Shown: positions 18,109 to 27,760 of the stretch, one piece after another
How the letters are laid out: each line of letters begins with the position of its first letter
Numbering within the stretch: the stretch's first letter is position 1
Origin: Rhizobium sp. SG_E_25_P2
GTDB taxonomy: Bacteria; Pseudomonadota; Alphaproteobacteria; Rhizobiales; Rhizobiaceae
Assembly (NCBI RefSeq): GCF_029892285.1
Contig: NZ_JARXVM010000006.1
Location: 62,001-126,000 of the forward strand
Length of the DNA: 64,000 nt
Direction of reading: 5' to 3'
The notes under the pieces: model-generated
Database searches by the model: none
The model's input: the letters and a program-made list of their open reading frames with translations, nothing else
What the model was told of the DNA's origin: nothing
Program-made: the position numbers and the translations under genes

Positions 18109-19338
18109 TTAATCTTTGGCGGAAAGGGCGACGCGTCCGGCCCGCCCCTGGATCGCCAGAAGGGCAAGCCCGGTCAGCGCCAAGGGCCAGACCGGCAGGA
18201 TCATCGCGTCCCAGCCATAACGGGTGAAGATCTGCCCCGAAGCGAAGGACGACAACGCCACCATGGTGAACAGGATGATGTCGTGATAGGCCTGCACCTT
18301 GTCGGCCTCGCTCGGCCGGTAGCTTGACGCGACGATGGCGGTGGAGCCGATAAAGCCGAAATTCCAGCCGAAGCCGAGCAACACCAGCGCGCCCCAGAAA
18401 TTCCAGAGTTCGATGCCCGTATGGGCGATCGCCGCGCAGAGCATGAGGATGACAAGCCCGCAGGCGACGATCTTTTCGGCGCCGAAGCGCTTGATCAGCG
18501 CGCCGGTGACGAAACTCGGCCCGAACATGGCCAGCACGTGGAACTGGATGCCGAGCGTGGAATCGTCGGTCGAATAGCCGCAGCCGACCACCATGGCCAG
18601 CGGCGCGCCGGTCATCATGAAGGTCATCAACGCATAAGAGGAGACGCCGCAGAACATGCCGGTGAGGAATCGCGGCTTGAGGACAATGCCCGAAAGAGGC
18701 CGCGCGGTTTCAGCATTGGGCGCATTCTTGTCATGCACGGGCGGCAATTTCAGGAAGACGAGAATGCCGGCCGCCAGCAGCCCCATCGGCGCAAACGCGA
18801 CGAAGGCGCCGGCGAACAGCACCGGTTCGAACAGTTCCTTGGTGGCGATGGCGATCTGCGGACCGGCAACCGCCGAGACGATACCGCCGGCGAGGATCCA
18901 GGAAATCGCCGACCCCTTGTAGAAGGACGGCGAGGCGTCGGCGGCGGCGAAGCGGAATTTCTGCGTGAAGCCGCCCGACACGCCGGTCAGCGCCAGCCCC
19001 GCCACCATCAACCAGAAATTGCTCTGAAAAATCGCAACGGCGGCGATCAGGCCGCCGAACGCCGTCAGCAGCGCGCCGATGATGAAACTGAGCTTGCGGG
19101 CGAGATAGCGCGACAGGATCGCCACCACGATCGTGCCGATCGATACGCCGATATTGAAGCCGGTCAGCGGGGCGGTGGCGAGCGACTTGTCGTCGCCCAG
19201 CATCTGATAGGCGGCAAGCCCGCCCATGGCGAAGGTGATCGGCGGCGCAGACCCCAGAATCGCCTGGGCGGCGGCCAGCAGAAACACATTGCGCCGGGCA
19301 AGGCCCAGTTCTTTTTCCAGACCTTCCACCGGCGCCAT
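18109..19338 (-). CDS. major facilitator superfamily transporter
   Basis: 409 residues with about twelve hydrophobic segments and the halves separated by a short cytoplasmic loop near residue 210. The loop RYLARKLSFIIGALLTAFGG resembles the MFS motif between helices 2 and 3. The substrate cannot be told from sequence. It follows nusB by 19 bp on the same strand and is probably read from the ribH-nusB transcript. Confidence 0.8.
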   Translation of the reverse strand: MAPVEGLEKELGLARRNVFLLAAAQAILGSAPPITFAMGGLAAYQMLGDDKSLATAPLTGFNIGVSIGTIVVAILSRYLARKLSFIIGALLTAFGGLIAAVAIFQSNFWLMVAGLALTGVSGGFTQKFRFAAADASPSFYKGSAISWILAGGIVSAVAGPQIAIATKELFEPVLFAGAFVAFAPMGLLAAGILVFLKLPPVHDKNAPNAETARPLSGIVLKPRFLTGMFCGVSSYALMTFMMTGAPLAMVVGCGYSTDDSTLGIQFHVLAMFGPSFVTGALIKRFGAEKIVACGLVILMLCAAIAHTGIELWNFWGALVLLGFGWNFGFIGSTAIVASSYRPSEADKVQAYHDIILFTMVALSSFASGQIFTRYGWDAMILPVWPLALTGLALLAIQGRAGRVALSAKD

Positions 19339-19357
19339 GGCAAAAATTCCCTATTCT

Positions 19358-19840
19358 TTACTTCTTGTCGATCCGCAGCTTGCGGGCGACGGCGTCGAGC
19401 ACGGCGTTGACCAGCTTCGGCTCTTCCTCGGCGAAGAAAGCGTGAGCGATCTCGACATATTCATTGACGATGACAGGCGTCGGCACATCCTTGCGCTCGA
19501 TGATCTCGAAGACGCCGGCGCGCAGGATGGCGCGCAGTGTGGCGTCGAGACGCGAGAGCGGCCAGCCTTCGACGAGCGAATCCGCAATCACCGGATCAAG
19601 CGCGCGCTGATCGCGCACCACGCCCGCCACTATCGAACGGAACCAGGACGGATCCGCCTTGAGATACTGATCGCCATCAAGTTCCTGGCCAAGCCGGAAA
19701 TTCTCGTATTCGGCGACGATTTCCAGCACGCCCGTGCCTGACAGCTCCATCTGATAGAGCGCCTGGACGGCGGCGAGGCGAGCGGCGCCGCGCTGATTGG
19801 CGGGCTTGACGTCACTGGTGTTCTGCGTGTCGCTGGCCAT
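19358..19840 (-). CDS. nusB: transcription antitermination factor NusB
   Basis: 160 residues, all-helical. NusB signatures are [16 protein letters not shown] at the start and [17 protein letters not shown] plus [16 protein letters not shown] in the second half. It binds boxA RNA with NusE (S10) in rRNA antitermination. ATG 19840 follows the ribH stop by 3 bp, the standard ribH-nusB pair. Confidence 0.95.
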   Translation of the reverse strand: MASDTQNTSDVKPANQRGAARLAAVQALYQMELSGTGVLEIVAEYENFRLGQELDGDQYLKADPSWFRSIVAGVVRDQRALDPVIADSLVEGWPLSRLDATLRAILRAGVFEIIERKDVPTPVIVNEYVEIAHAFFAEEEPKLVNAVLDAVARKLRIDKK

Positions 19841-19843
19841 GAT

Positions 19844-20290
19844 TTATGCGCCGAACTTCTTCTTGAGGCCGATCATGGTGAGGGCGGCGCGGGCGGCGAA
19901 GCCGCCCTTGTCGAGTTCCGAACGCTTGGCGCGCGCCCAGGCCTGTTCCTCATTCTCGACGGTCAGGATGCCATTGCCGATCGGCAGGCTTTCGCTGACG
20001 GCGAGATCCATGATGGCGCGGCAGGATTCGTTGGAGACGATGTCGAAATGATAGGTCTCGCCACGGATGACCATGCCGAGCGCGACGAAACCGTCATATT
20101 CCGTGCCGCCGTCTTCCGCGCCGTCAAGCGCCATGGAAATGCAGGCCGGGATCTCCAGAGCGCCGGGCACCGTCACCACGTCATAAGTCGCGCCGGCTTC
20201 CTTCAGCGCTTCGGTGGCGCCTTCCAGCAGGGCGTCGGACATATCATCGTAAAAACGGGCTTCAACGATCAGCAGATGCGGATTTGACAT
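19844..20290 (-). CDS. ribH: 6,7-dimethyl-8-ribityllumazine synthase
   Basis: 148 residues. Motifs include [40 protein letters not shown] and [14 protein letters not shown], all typical of lumazine synthase, the penultimate step of riboflavin synthesis. GAGGAA precedes ATG 20290. In related genomes ribH directly follows ribE; here about 2 kb with a cupin gene and two rightward genes lies between them. Confidence 0.96.
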   Translation of the reverse strand: MSNPHLLIVEARFYDDMSDALLEGATEALKEAGATYDVVTVPGALEIPACISMALDGAEDGGTEYDGFVALGMVIRGETYHFDIVSNESCRAIMDLAVSESLPIGNGILTVENEEQAWARAKRSELDKGGFAARAALTMIGLKKKFGA

Positions 20291-20418
20291 CGTGTTTCCT
20301 CGGGATGGGGATGCGGCCTTGGCGGCGCGAAATTTTGTCGGGTCAAATCACTTATGAGCCGCGAAGGCAAGCAAATTCAAATCAACGCCCTGCAAACCGC
20401 GTGCAAAACAGGCATTTA

Positions 20419-20916
20419 TCAGGCTCCCGGCTCTCCCGCCCAGTAATCGACTTCGCCCTCCTTCATGCGGATCTCGCGAAACCGCGCCTTGCCATCGGCG
20501 CCCTTGGCGCGGGCGAGAAATTTCCCGGAATCGGGATATTCGGCGATTTCCAGCTCGGCCATGCTGGAGATGGCGAGATAGCGCAGCGGACCATTGCCGG
20601 TGTTGATGATCTGATGGGCGGTATCCGGCCCGCCCGCCGGCGCGCCCAGCACATCGCCCGCCTTGAAAGGGAATCGATTGGCGCCAAACCGATAGACACC
20701 CTCGCCCTCCAGGATCACGAACATCTCGTCCTCGGCGTGATGATTGTGAAACGGACAGGCCGATTTTCCCGGCGGCACAACGGAATAACCGCAACCGAGC
20801 GCCGTCAGTCCAAGCCGCTTGCCGATCACCGCGTCCTCGGACTGGTAGAGATCGCCCTGCGAAAAAGGTTCGGCCGCGGCCTCCGCCAGACGGATCACCG
20901 GATTAAACTCGGACAT
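20419..20916 (-). CDS. cupin-domain protein
   Basis: 165 residues. A single Cupin_2 domain is visible: FHNHHAEDEMFVILEGEG provides the HxHx4-5E metal ligands, and DTAHQIINTG supplies the later His. AAGGAG precedes ATG 20916. The family covers dioxygenases, isomerases and storage or sensor proteins, so no reaction is assigned. It lies upstream of ribH on the same strand with a 128-bp gap. Confidence 0.8.
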   Translation of the reverse strand: MSEFNPVIRLAEAAAEPFSQGDLYQSEDAVIGKRLGLTALGCGYSVVPPGKSACPFHNHHAEDEMFVILEGEGVYRFGANRFPFKAGDVLGAPAGGPDTAHQIINTGNGPLRYLAISSMAELEIAEYPDSGKFLARAKGADGKARFREIRMKEGEVDYWAGEPGA

Positions 20917-21083
20917 GCGCGATCTCCTTGCAGCTTAAAAATCCAACCTATCTCCACTGGAACGGATGATAAAGCTGCAATCAGCGGCCATAGATCTCGA
21001 TTTTTCATGCAACCATCGCGGACTCAGATCGTTGGACCTATGCAAACGGAAGATTTGCAAGGAAACACGAAAGGAATACAGAC

Positions 21084-21548
21084 ATGGCGAAACTCACCAA
21101 TCTCGTCCTCGCGTCCGCCCTGGCAATCGTCGTTCCGGCGGGAGCCGCAATGGCCGATGACGGCGGCAAGAATTCTGGCGCAGCCGGTAAAACCAATTCC
21201 AACTCCTCCGTCAAAACGGGCCAATCTCAGGGCTACAACGAAGACGGCGTGATTGATCCGACCACAAGCGGCTCGGTGACCAACTCCACGGGCGGCGGGA
21301 CCATGCTTGGCGCAAGCGACCTGAACTCCTGGAGCGGCGACAATGTCTCCGTGGTCAAGCTCGACACGATCACCGATGAAAGCCGTCGCACGCAGCTCGA
21401 AGGCGCAATGGGCGGAGCCGATTTCCAGTCGGCCATGACCTCCAATAGCGCTATCAAGAGCAAGCTCGACGCCCAGAACATCAAGGCAGACGACGTGGTG
21501 GCCGCCGAACGCGGCGCCGATGGTCAGTTGATCGTCTATGTGCGCTAA
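21084..21548 (+). CDS. small exported protein, unknown family
   Basis: 154 residues. A signal peptide ends near AGAAMADD. A Gly/Asn/Ser-rich stretch of about 60 residues (NSNSSVKTGQ) precedes a compact C-terminal part ending VVAAERGADGQLIVYVR. The C-terminus resembles that of the next gene (VGADRAADGGVTIYVD), so they are likely paralogues. It has its own terminator. The role is unknown; location would be periplasm or outside. Confidence 0.75.
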   Translation: MAKLTNLVLASALAIVVPAGAAMADDGGKNSGAAGKTNSNSSVKTGQSQGYNEDGVIDPTTSGSVTNSTGGGTMLGASDLNSWSGDNVSVVKLDTITDESRRTQLEGAMGGADFQSAMTSNSAIKSKLDAQNIKADDVVAAERGADGQLIVYVR

Positions 21549-21584
21549 CGGCGCTCGACACGACTGATGTCAGATATGGATTAG

Positions 21585-21615
21585 AGCCTCCGCGACCCGT
21601 CGCGGGGGCTTTTTT
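21585..21615 (+). terminator. Rho-independent terminator
   Basis: AGCCTCCGCGA (21585-21595) pairs with TCGCGGGGGCT (21600-21610), with one mispair, and is followed by TTTTT. It ends the exported-protein gene at 21084-21548. Confidence 0.88.
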
Positions 21616-21792
21616 ACGTCCGCCAACATGACGAATAATTTAGGCGAGACGCCGAAGACGTAATGTTACTCAAGGCCTTCCGGCGAAAATCCGCCGGATT
21701 TCGATGCTGTATTGGCATGGTCGACGCGACGGTGGACCGGATGACAGATCCCCCGCCGCAAGGGAATGGCAACCATCGAAAGGAGATGCGCC

Positions 21793-22227
21793 ATGAACCG
21801 CCTTGCAACGTCAGCGCTTGTCGCCACGCTTACAGCCGCCTTCGCCCTGCCCGTCTTCGCCGCCGAACATCGCGGCGGCGAAATAGACCGGAGCGCCAGC
21901 ACCCATGACGGGCTGGATGACCAGCAGCCCGCCGGACCTCGCCTCACCTTCGCGTCTTCCGAAACCCACCAGATCGGCCAGATTCTCAAGCATTGGAAAG
22001 GCGGAGCGCTCACGGTGACGCCCGTCGCCTCGCTCGATTCCAGCGCCGAAGGCACGGTTATCGAACGCAACCGCGCCGACAATCCCAAGCATGTGGCCAT
22101 GCTGCAGAAGACCGTCGAACACAATACCGCCCTGCTGAAGACGCTGAAATCCGACGGCGTCGATGTCTCCACCATCGTCGGCGCAGATCGCGCAGCGGAT
22201 GGCGGCGTGACAATTTATGTCGACTGA
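21793..22227 (+). CDS. small exported protein, unknown family
   Basis: 144 residues. AAAGGAGA precedes ATG 21793. A signal peptide ends at ALPVFAAEH. The C-terminal 35 residues (NTALLKTLKS ... VGADRAADGGVTIYVD) parallel the preceding gene (NSAIKSKLDA ... VAAERGADGQLIVYVR), which defines a small shared domain. No cysteines that would form a disulfide are seen. Function unknown. Confidence 0.75.
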   Translation: MNRLATSALVATLTAAFALPVFAAEHRGGEIDRSASTHDGLDDQQPAGPRLTFASSETHQIGQILKHWKGGALTVTPVASLDSSAEGTVIERNRADNPKHVAMLQKTVEHNTALLKTLKSDGVDVSTIVGADRAADGGVTIYVD

Positions 22228-22239
22228 ACACTTACGAGG

Positions 22240-22273
22240 GAAAGAACGGCTCCCGCGTCGTCAGGCGCGGGAG
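22240..22273 (-). terminator. probable terminator of ribE
   Basis: CTCCCGCG (22250-22257) pairs with CGCGGGAG (22266-22273). On the reverse strand the stem is followed by CCGTTCTTTCC, a weak T tract. It lies between convergent genes and may act on both. Confidence 0.5.
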
Positions 22274-22280
22274 GTTTGCG

Positions 22281-22889
22281 TCAGTCCGTGAACTCCGCCA
22301 GCCGCGCCGCGTAGCGCGCCATAGTGTCGACTTCGAGATTGAGCTTGTCGCCGGCCTTACGTTCGCCCCAGGTGGTGACCTCCTGGGTGTGGCGGATGAT
22401 CAGCACGTCGAAATCAGTCCCATCCACCTTGTTGACGGTGAGCGAGGTTCCGTCGAGCGCCACAGAACCCTTGGGCGCGATGAACTTTGCGTAATCGCGC
22501 GGCGCGCGGATGGTGTAGCGGGTGGCGTCGCCTTCCTGGGTGACCGCGATGATCTCGGCCATGGCGTCGACATGGCCCGAGACGATATGGCCGCCGAGTT
22601 CGTCGCCGATTTTGAGCGCCCGTTCGAGATTGAGCCGGGTGCCCACGCCCCAGACGCCGGCGGTGGTGAGCCGGAGCGCCTCTTCCCAGGCTTCGACCTC
22701 GTGCCAGGCTTCATTGGCGCCGGTCTCGGGCAGGCGCGTCACCGTGAGGCAGACGCCGGCATGGGCGATGGATGCGCCGATCGCGATCGTCGCGGGATCG
22801 TAATGGGTGGCGACGCGCAGCCGCACGCCTTCATTGAGCGGGGTGACTTCGGTTATTTCGCCGATATCGGTAACGATGCCTGTGAACAT
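22281..22889 (-). CDS. ribE: riboflavin synthase, alpha subunit
   Basis: 202 residues with the two tandem lumazine-binding halves of the trimeric enzyme. The first starts MFTGIVTDIG and the second near residue 98 (HIVSGHVDAMAEI). It dismutates two lumazines to riboflavin. ATG 22889 follows the ribD stop by 18 bp on the same strand. Confidence 0.96.
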   Translation of the reverse strand: MFTGIVTDIGEITEVTPLNEGVRLRVATHYDPATIAIGASIAHAGVCLTVTRLPETGANEAWHEVEAWEEALRLTTAGVWGVGTRLNLERALKIGDELGGHIVSGHVDAMAEIIAVTQEGDATRYTIRAPRDYAKFIAPKGSVALDGTSLTVNKVDGTDFDVLIIRHTQEVTTWGERKAGDKLNLEVDTMARYAARLAEFTD

Positions 22890-22907
22890 GATGCCCCTCT
22901 CGCGCGC

Positions 22908-24008
22908 TCAGCGCAGATCTGAAACTTCGGCCTTGATATAGTCAGCCATCCAGTCCGCGCCAAGCGGCTCGCGCATCCTCAGACGGAAGTTGGCGGGAAC
23001 GGTCTGTTCGGTCAGCGGCGACGGCACGCCGCCCTCGCCGACGATGACAGGCGACGTGAACAGCAGGATGCGGTCGGCAAGGCCGGCGCTGAGAAAATCC
23101 GAGGCCACCCGGGCGCCGCCCTCGACGATCAGCGACGATAGTCCGCGACGGCCGAGTTCATCCAGAAGCGCGCCAAGATCGGCGACGGGCAGCACGTCCA
23201 CGCCGGCGAACTCCAGCGCCGCGCGACGGGCGGCGAGCTCGGGCGCATCGGCATCGACAGTGACCGCGATGACCGGCACGTCACGCGCCGTAGTCGCGAG
23301 TTTCGAGGTCAGAGGCAGCTCCAGCCGCCGGTCGAGCACCAGGCGCATTGGTGAACGGTGTTCATAACCCTCAAGCCGGCATGTCAGCTCCGGATCGTCG
23401 GCCATGGCCGTGCCGATCCCCACCAGGATGGCGTCGCTTTCGGCGCGCAGCAATTGGGAGCGGGCGCGGGCCTCCTTGCCGGTGATCGCCACCTGCCCCT
23501 CGCCGCGCCGGCCGATCATGCCGTCTGCGGAAACCGCAAGCTTCAGAATCACTTGCGGGCGTTTGTTGCGCTGGCGGTGGAGATAGGCTTCAAGCACCGC
23601 GTGCGCTTCCTCCTCGCCGACGCCCGAGACCACCTCGACGCCGGCCGCTTCGAGCATGGCGAGGCCGCGTCCCGAAACCCGTTCGTCCGGATCGGTGATC
23701 GCCACCACCACGCGGGCGATCCCGGCCGCGATCAAGGCTTCGGCGCAAGGCGGGGTCTTGCCGTGATGCGAGCAGGGTTCGAGCGTCACATAGGCAGTGG
23801 CGCCGCGAGCTTGCGCGCCCGCCTCCTTCAAGGCCTCGGTTTCGGCGTGGGGACGGCCGGATGCGGCGGTCACACCTCGCCCGACGACGTCGCCGTCGCG
23901 GACGATCACGCAGCCGACGGACGGGTTCGAGCCCGTCAGCCCGAGATGGCGGCGCGACAGCGCTGCCGCCTCGGACATAAAGCGCTGATCATCCGCCGCT
24001 GTTGTCAT
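22908..24008 (-). CDS. ribD: bifunctional riboflavin deaminase/reductase
   Basis: 366 residues. The deaminase domain has zinc ligands in HAETEAL and PCSHHGKTPPC. The reductase domain starts near RPQVILKLAVSADG and includes SLIVEGGARV. It performs two successive early steps of riboflavin synthesis. It lies 3 bp after nrdR and directly before ribE. Confidence 0.96.
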   Translation of the reverse strand: MTTAADDQRFMSEAAALSRRHLGLTGSNPSVGCVIVRDGDVVGRGVTAASGRPHAETEALKEAGAQARGATAYVTLEPCSHHGKTPPCAEALIAAGIARVVVAITDPDERVSGRGLAMLEAAGVEVVSGVGEEEAHAVLEAYLHRQRNKRPQVILKLAVSADGMIGRRGEGQVAITGKEARARSQLLRAESDAILVGIGTAMADDPELTCRLEGYEHRSPMRLVLDRRLELPLTSKLATTARDVPVIAVTVDADAPELAARRAALEFAGVDVLPVADLGALLDELGRRGLSSLIVEGGARVASDFLSAGLADRILLFTSPVIVGEGGVPSPLTEQTVPANFRLRMREPLGADWMADYIKAEVSDLR

Positions 24009-24011
24009 GGA

Positions 24012-24491
24012 TCAGCGTTCCTCGGCAGGATCGCGGGCGATCTTGGCGGTGATCTGGGCGATCGCGGCGGAAAAATCCTCGATATGAGTGAAATCGCGAT
24101 AAACAGAGGCGTAACGCACGAAGGCCACGTCATCGAGGCTCTTCAGCGCTTCGAGCACTTGCAGGCCGAGATCTTCGGAACTGATTTCGTTTTCACCCGA
24201 GCTTTCAAGGCGGCGGATAATGCCCGAGACGGCGCGCTCGATGCGGTCACGATCGACAGGCCGCTTGCGCAGCGCGATATCGAAGGAGCGCACCAGTTTC
24301 TCGCGCTCGAACGGCGCCTTGCGGCCAGATTTCTTGATCACCATCAGTTCGCGCAGCTGCACGCGCTCGAAAGTGGTGAAGCGACCGCCGCAATCGGGAC
24401 AGATGCGACGCCGGCGGATGGAAGAGCCGTCCTCAGCGGGACGCGAGTCCTTCACCTGCGTGTCTTCGGAATTGCAGAACGGGCAGCGCAT
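24012..24491 (-). CDS. nrdR: transcriptional repressor NrdR
   Basis: 159 residues. An N-terminal zinc ribbon ([10 protein letters not shown] ... [10 protein letters not shown]) is followed by an ATP-cone domain ([20 protein letters not shown]). It represses ribonucleotide reductase genes in response to ATP/dATP. The order nrdR-ribD-ribE is standard in this bacterial group. Confidence 0.96.
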   Translation of the reverse strand: MRCPFCNSEDTQVKDSRPAEDGSSIRRRRICPDCGGRFTTFERVQLRELMVIKKSGRKAPFEREKLVRSFDIALRKRPVDRDRIERAVSGIIRRLESSGENEISSEDLGLQVLEALKSLDDVAFVRYASVYRDFTHIEDFSAAIAQITAKIARDPAEER

Positions 24492-24631
24492 GTCATTTCA
24501 CTCATCATCTTGTGCGCCGGAGGCGACGCAGTCCCGAAATAGCGGTCGGAACGGCGTGCGACAAGAGGCAAGGGCTACGAACTCCCAGAAGCTTTGATCA
24601 ACACTGCGTTGAACGACGCCTCCAGGCGGGA

Positions 24632-26065
24632 TCACGCCGTCCAGGCGTCGGTCGGCTCGCTTCGGCCTTTCAGCACCAGGCCCTTATGAAGCTGCATGAG
24701 GGATCGATAGCGGTCACGCGCGATCTCTTCCGTCACAGCGTCCATGGCGGCGGCGCTGACGACGATGCGGCTGGAAAGCGCGCGGGTGGCGGTTTCCAGC
24801 CGGGACGCGACATTGACGGTGTCACCCAGCATGGCGAATTCCATGCGCCTGCTGTTGCCGACATCGCCCAGAATCACTTCGCCGAAATGGACGCCGACGG
24901 ACAGCCGGATCGGCTCAAGCCCCCTTGCCTGACGGACATCATTGAGCACGGCGATCCTGTCCTGCATGGCGAAGGCGGCTGCGATCGCATTGGCTGCATC
25001 GGAAGGGGAAGTTTGCGGCGTGCCGAAGCTCGCCATCAGGCCGTCGCCCATAAATTTGTCCAGCGTGCCGCCATGGGAAAACACCACCTCTTCGAGCGCT
25101 GCGTGAAATTCCCTGAGCATGGCGATGACCTCGTCGGGGCTGCGCCCTTCGGCATAGCGGGTGAAGCCAACGATGTCGGCGAACAGCACCCCGACCTCTT
25201 GGGCGCGCACGCCCCCCATCGGCTCGTCCCGCCGCGCCAGTTCCTCCACCATGTTGGGGGCGAAATAGCGGGAGAGATTGGCGCGCTCGGCGGCAAGACT
25301 GGCCTGGCGTATGAGCAGTTTGCTCATACGCTGCGATTTCAGCGCCAGAATGAAGGCGACGAGGATGATGACCACGGCCTCTTGCACGCGGCTGTGAATC
25401 TCAACGCTGTTGGGGTCGAGCACGGCGAAGACGCGGTCATAGCCTGAAAGCGCCTCGCCCACTTTTTCCGTGAGGTCCGGATAGGTGGTTCCGAACAGCA
25501 TGACGACAATGGCCGCCGTGAGCCACATCAGCGCAGCAGTCGCGCCGATGCTGTGAACAGTGCGCCAGCTATAGGCCAGCGACCCGGCGGCGAGGAAAAT
25601 GAAGAAATAGACGAAGCCATCGAAACGGAACTGGAAAGCAGTCGGCCAATGGTCGGCCGCAAACGGGTTGGGAACCGTCAGCGTCAGGGTGAGCAGCAGG
25701 AGATCGGCGCTTATCAACAGCAATTCCCGGCGGGACTGGCCGACCCGGGCTACCCGCAACTGCGCAATGCCGATCACCACGAAGAGAACCAGCAGCGCCT
25801 CGTAATAAAGCACTTCCAGGCGCGGATTGACGAAGATCAGCAACAGACCGACGACGGCCAGGGTCCAGGTGCGCGCCCATGTCGCGATGCGCTGCCCCTC
25901 CATCTTCTCGACATGCAGCGCTTCTGCGAGATGCGGATTGCGCAGGGCCATTTGCTCCTCGGCGATCCGCGTGCTCCAGGGGCGTCGGCCCCAGAGAGCT
26001 GATAGGCGCGACAGGAGGCCCGCAGGTTCGCGCGATACATGTTGGTCGATTGAACGCAGATCCAC
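24632..26065 (-). CDS. class III adenylate cyclase with membrane N-terminus
   Basis: 477 residues. About six membrane helices (residues 67-245) precede the catalytic domain. Metal-binding aspartates are in VLFADIVGFT (Asp297) and FMGDG (Asp341). The base-selecting Lys337 (TLDKFMGDG) and Asp415 (AMLGDTVN) indicate ATP rather than GTP. The transition-state pair Asn419/Arg422 is present (NVASRLE). All key residues are intact, so it is probably active and makes cAMP. It sits between glyA and nrdR, genes that are often adjacent in rhizobia. A 140-bp gap separates it from nrdR. Confidence 0.9.
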   Translation of the reverse strand: MDLRSIDQHVSREPAGLLSRLSALWGRRPWSTRIAEEQMALRNPHLAEALHVEKMEGQRIATWARTWTLAVVGLLLIFVNPRLEVLYYEALLVLFVVIGIAQLRVARVGQSRRELLLISADLLLLTLTLTVPNPFAADHWPTAFQFRFDGFVYFFIFLAAGSLAYSWRTVHSIGATAALMWLTAAIVVMLFGTTYPDLTEKVGEALSGYDRVFAVLDPNSVEIHSRVQEAVVIILVAFILALKSQRMSKLLIRQASLAAERANLSRYFAPNMVEELARRDEPMGGVRAQEVGVLFADIVGFTRYAEGRSPDEVIAMLREFHAALEEVVFSHGGTLDKFMGDGLMASFGTPQTSPSDAANAIAAAFAMQDRIAVLNDVRQARGLEPIRLSVGVHFGEVILGDVGNSRRMEFAMLGDTVNVASRLETATRALSSRIVVSAAAMDAVTEEIARDRYRSLMQLHKGLVLKGRSEPTDAWTA

Positions 26066-26143
26066 ATTCGCCCCCCGTTTCCTGAGACTTTAGCATCGCC
26101 GCCGCGATGCGTCATCCGAGGGTTGGGAGATAAGGCCCATATG

Positions 26144-26174
26144 AAAAAACCCTCCCCGTTGCCGGAGAGGGTTT
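26144..26174 (-). terminator. Rho-independent terminator of glyA
   Basis: On the reverse strand AAACCCTC (26174-26167) pairs with GAGGGTTT (26154-26147) and a T run follows. It sits directly after the glyA stop. Confidence 0.9.
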
Positions 26175-26202
26175 CAGAGTGCGGCGCGAAGGCCGGACAG
26201 TC

Positions 26203-27492
26203 TTACATATAGGAATACATCGGGAAGCGGTTGGTGAGTTCAACCACCTTGCCGCGCACCGAGGCTTCAACGGCCGCATTGCCTTCGTCGGAATTGGCGA
26301 CCTTCAGGCCGTCGAGCACTTCGACGATGAGGTTGCCGATTTCAGTGAATTCGGCTTCCTTGAAGCCGCGGGTGGTGCCGGCCGGGGTGCCCAGACGGAT
26401 ACCCGAGGTCACGAAGGGCTTTTCCGGATCGAAGGGAATGCCGTTCTTGTTGCAGGTGACATAGGCGCGACCGAGAGCGGCTTCTGCGCGCTTGCCGGTG
26501 GCGTTCTTCTTGCGCAGGTCGACCAGCATCAGGTGGTTGTCGGTGCCGCCGGAGACGATGTCGAGATTGTGGCCGATCAGCGTGTCGGCCAGAACCTTGG
26601 CGTTCTTCACCACCTGGGCGGCGTAGTCCTTGAATTCCGGCTTCAGCGCTTCGCCGAAAGCCACGGCCTTGGCGGCGATGACATGCATCAGCGGGCCGCC
26701 CTGCAGACCGGGGAATACGGCCGAATTGAACTTCTTGGCCAGATCCTCGTCATTGGTGAGGATCATGCCGCCGCGCGGGCCGCGCAGCGACTTGTGGGTC
26801 GTCGAGGTCGCGACATGGCAATGCGGGAACGGCGACGGATGCTGGCCGCCCGCCACGAGGCCGGCGATGTGGGCCATGTCGACCATCAGGTATGCGCCGA
26901 CCGAATCGGCGATCTCGCGGAAGCGCTTCCAGTCCCAGATACGGGAATAGGCGGTGCCGCCAGCAATGATCAACTTGGGCTTGTGCTGCTCGGCCTTCCT
27001 GGCGACGTCGTCCATGTCGAGCTGGTGGTCTTCTTCACGCACGCCGTAGGAGACGACGTTGAACCACTTGCCGGACATGTTGACCGGCGAACCATGGGTC
27101 AGATGGCCGCCCGAATTGAGGTCGAGGCCCATGAAGGTGTCGCCGGGCTGCAGCAGCGCGAGGAACACGGCCTGGTTCATCTGCGAACCGGAGTTCGGCT
27201 GAACGTTGGCGAAGTTGACGCCGAACAGCTTCTTGGCGCGCTCGATGGCGAGTTCTTCGGCGATGTCGACGAACTGGCAGCCGCCGTAATAGCGCTTGCC
27301 CGGATAACCCTCGGCATATTTGTTGGTCATGATCGAGCCCTGCGCTTCGAGAACGGCGCGGGAGACGATGTTTTCAGAGGCGATCAGCTCGATCTCATGG
27401 CGTTGACGGCCAAGTTCCTTCTCGATCGCACCGAAGATATCCGGATCGGAATCAGCAAGACTACGGGTGAAAAAGGCGTCGTTCGCGCTCAT
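26203..27492 (-). CDS. glyA: serine hydroxymethyltransferase
   Basis: 429 residues. The PLP lysine lies in [15 protein letters not shown]. Other family segments are [10 protein letters not shown] and HIAGLVAGG. It interconverts serine and glycine with tetrahydrofolate, supplying one-carbon units in the cytoplasm. ATG 27492. It has its own terminator and is divergent from the glycosyltransferase at 27761. Confidence 0.97.
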   Translation of the reverse strand: MSANDAFFTRSLADSDPDIFGAIEKELGRQRHEIELIASENIVSRAVLEAQGSIMTNKYAEGYPGKRYYGGCQFVDIAEELAIERAKKLFGVNFANVQPNSGSQMNQAVFLALLQPGDTFMGLDLNSGGHLTHGSPVNMSGKWFNVVSYGVREEDHQLDMDDVARKAEQHKPKLIIAGGTAYSRIWDWKRFREIADSVGAYLMVDMAHIAGLVAGGQHPSPFPHCHVATSTTHKSLRGPRGGMILTNDEDLAKKFNSAVFPGLQGGPLMHVIAAKAVAFGEALKPEFKDYAAQVVKNAKVLADTLIGHNLDIVSGGTDNHLMLVDLRKKNATGKRAEAALGRAYVTCNKNGIPFDPEKPFVTSGIRLGTPAGTTRGFKEAEFTEIGNLIVEVLDGLKVANSDEGNAAVEASVRGKVVELTNRFPMYSYM

Positions 27493-27760
27493 GTCTGTCT
27501 CGTCTTTCTTGGGCTCGGGATGACCTTATACCGTCGTTCCGCCGGACCGGTTCATCGCCGGCGAGCCGCAGGTTTCGGGCTGAAAGGGTCTTAGCGATTG
27601 CGGCGCGTCGGGGCAAGACGGATTGCGGCGGCGAATGCCATGCTTGCGCCGCCCCTGTCGTTCCCAAGGCGTTTCAGCGCGACAAGCCACGGATGCGGAT
27701 TGCTTGACAGGACGAGACTTTCCGCAAATGGTGCGCGCAATTTCAGCCAGGGGATTTCCC

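Noticed and set aside
20291-20418. FMN riboswitch before ribH
   Set aside because: The conserved RFN-element segments are not visible in this 128-bp gap or before nrdR-ribD.
26179-27594. Rightward open frame of 471 codons
   Set aside because: Antisense to glyA, which has full family motifs.
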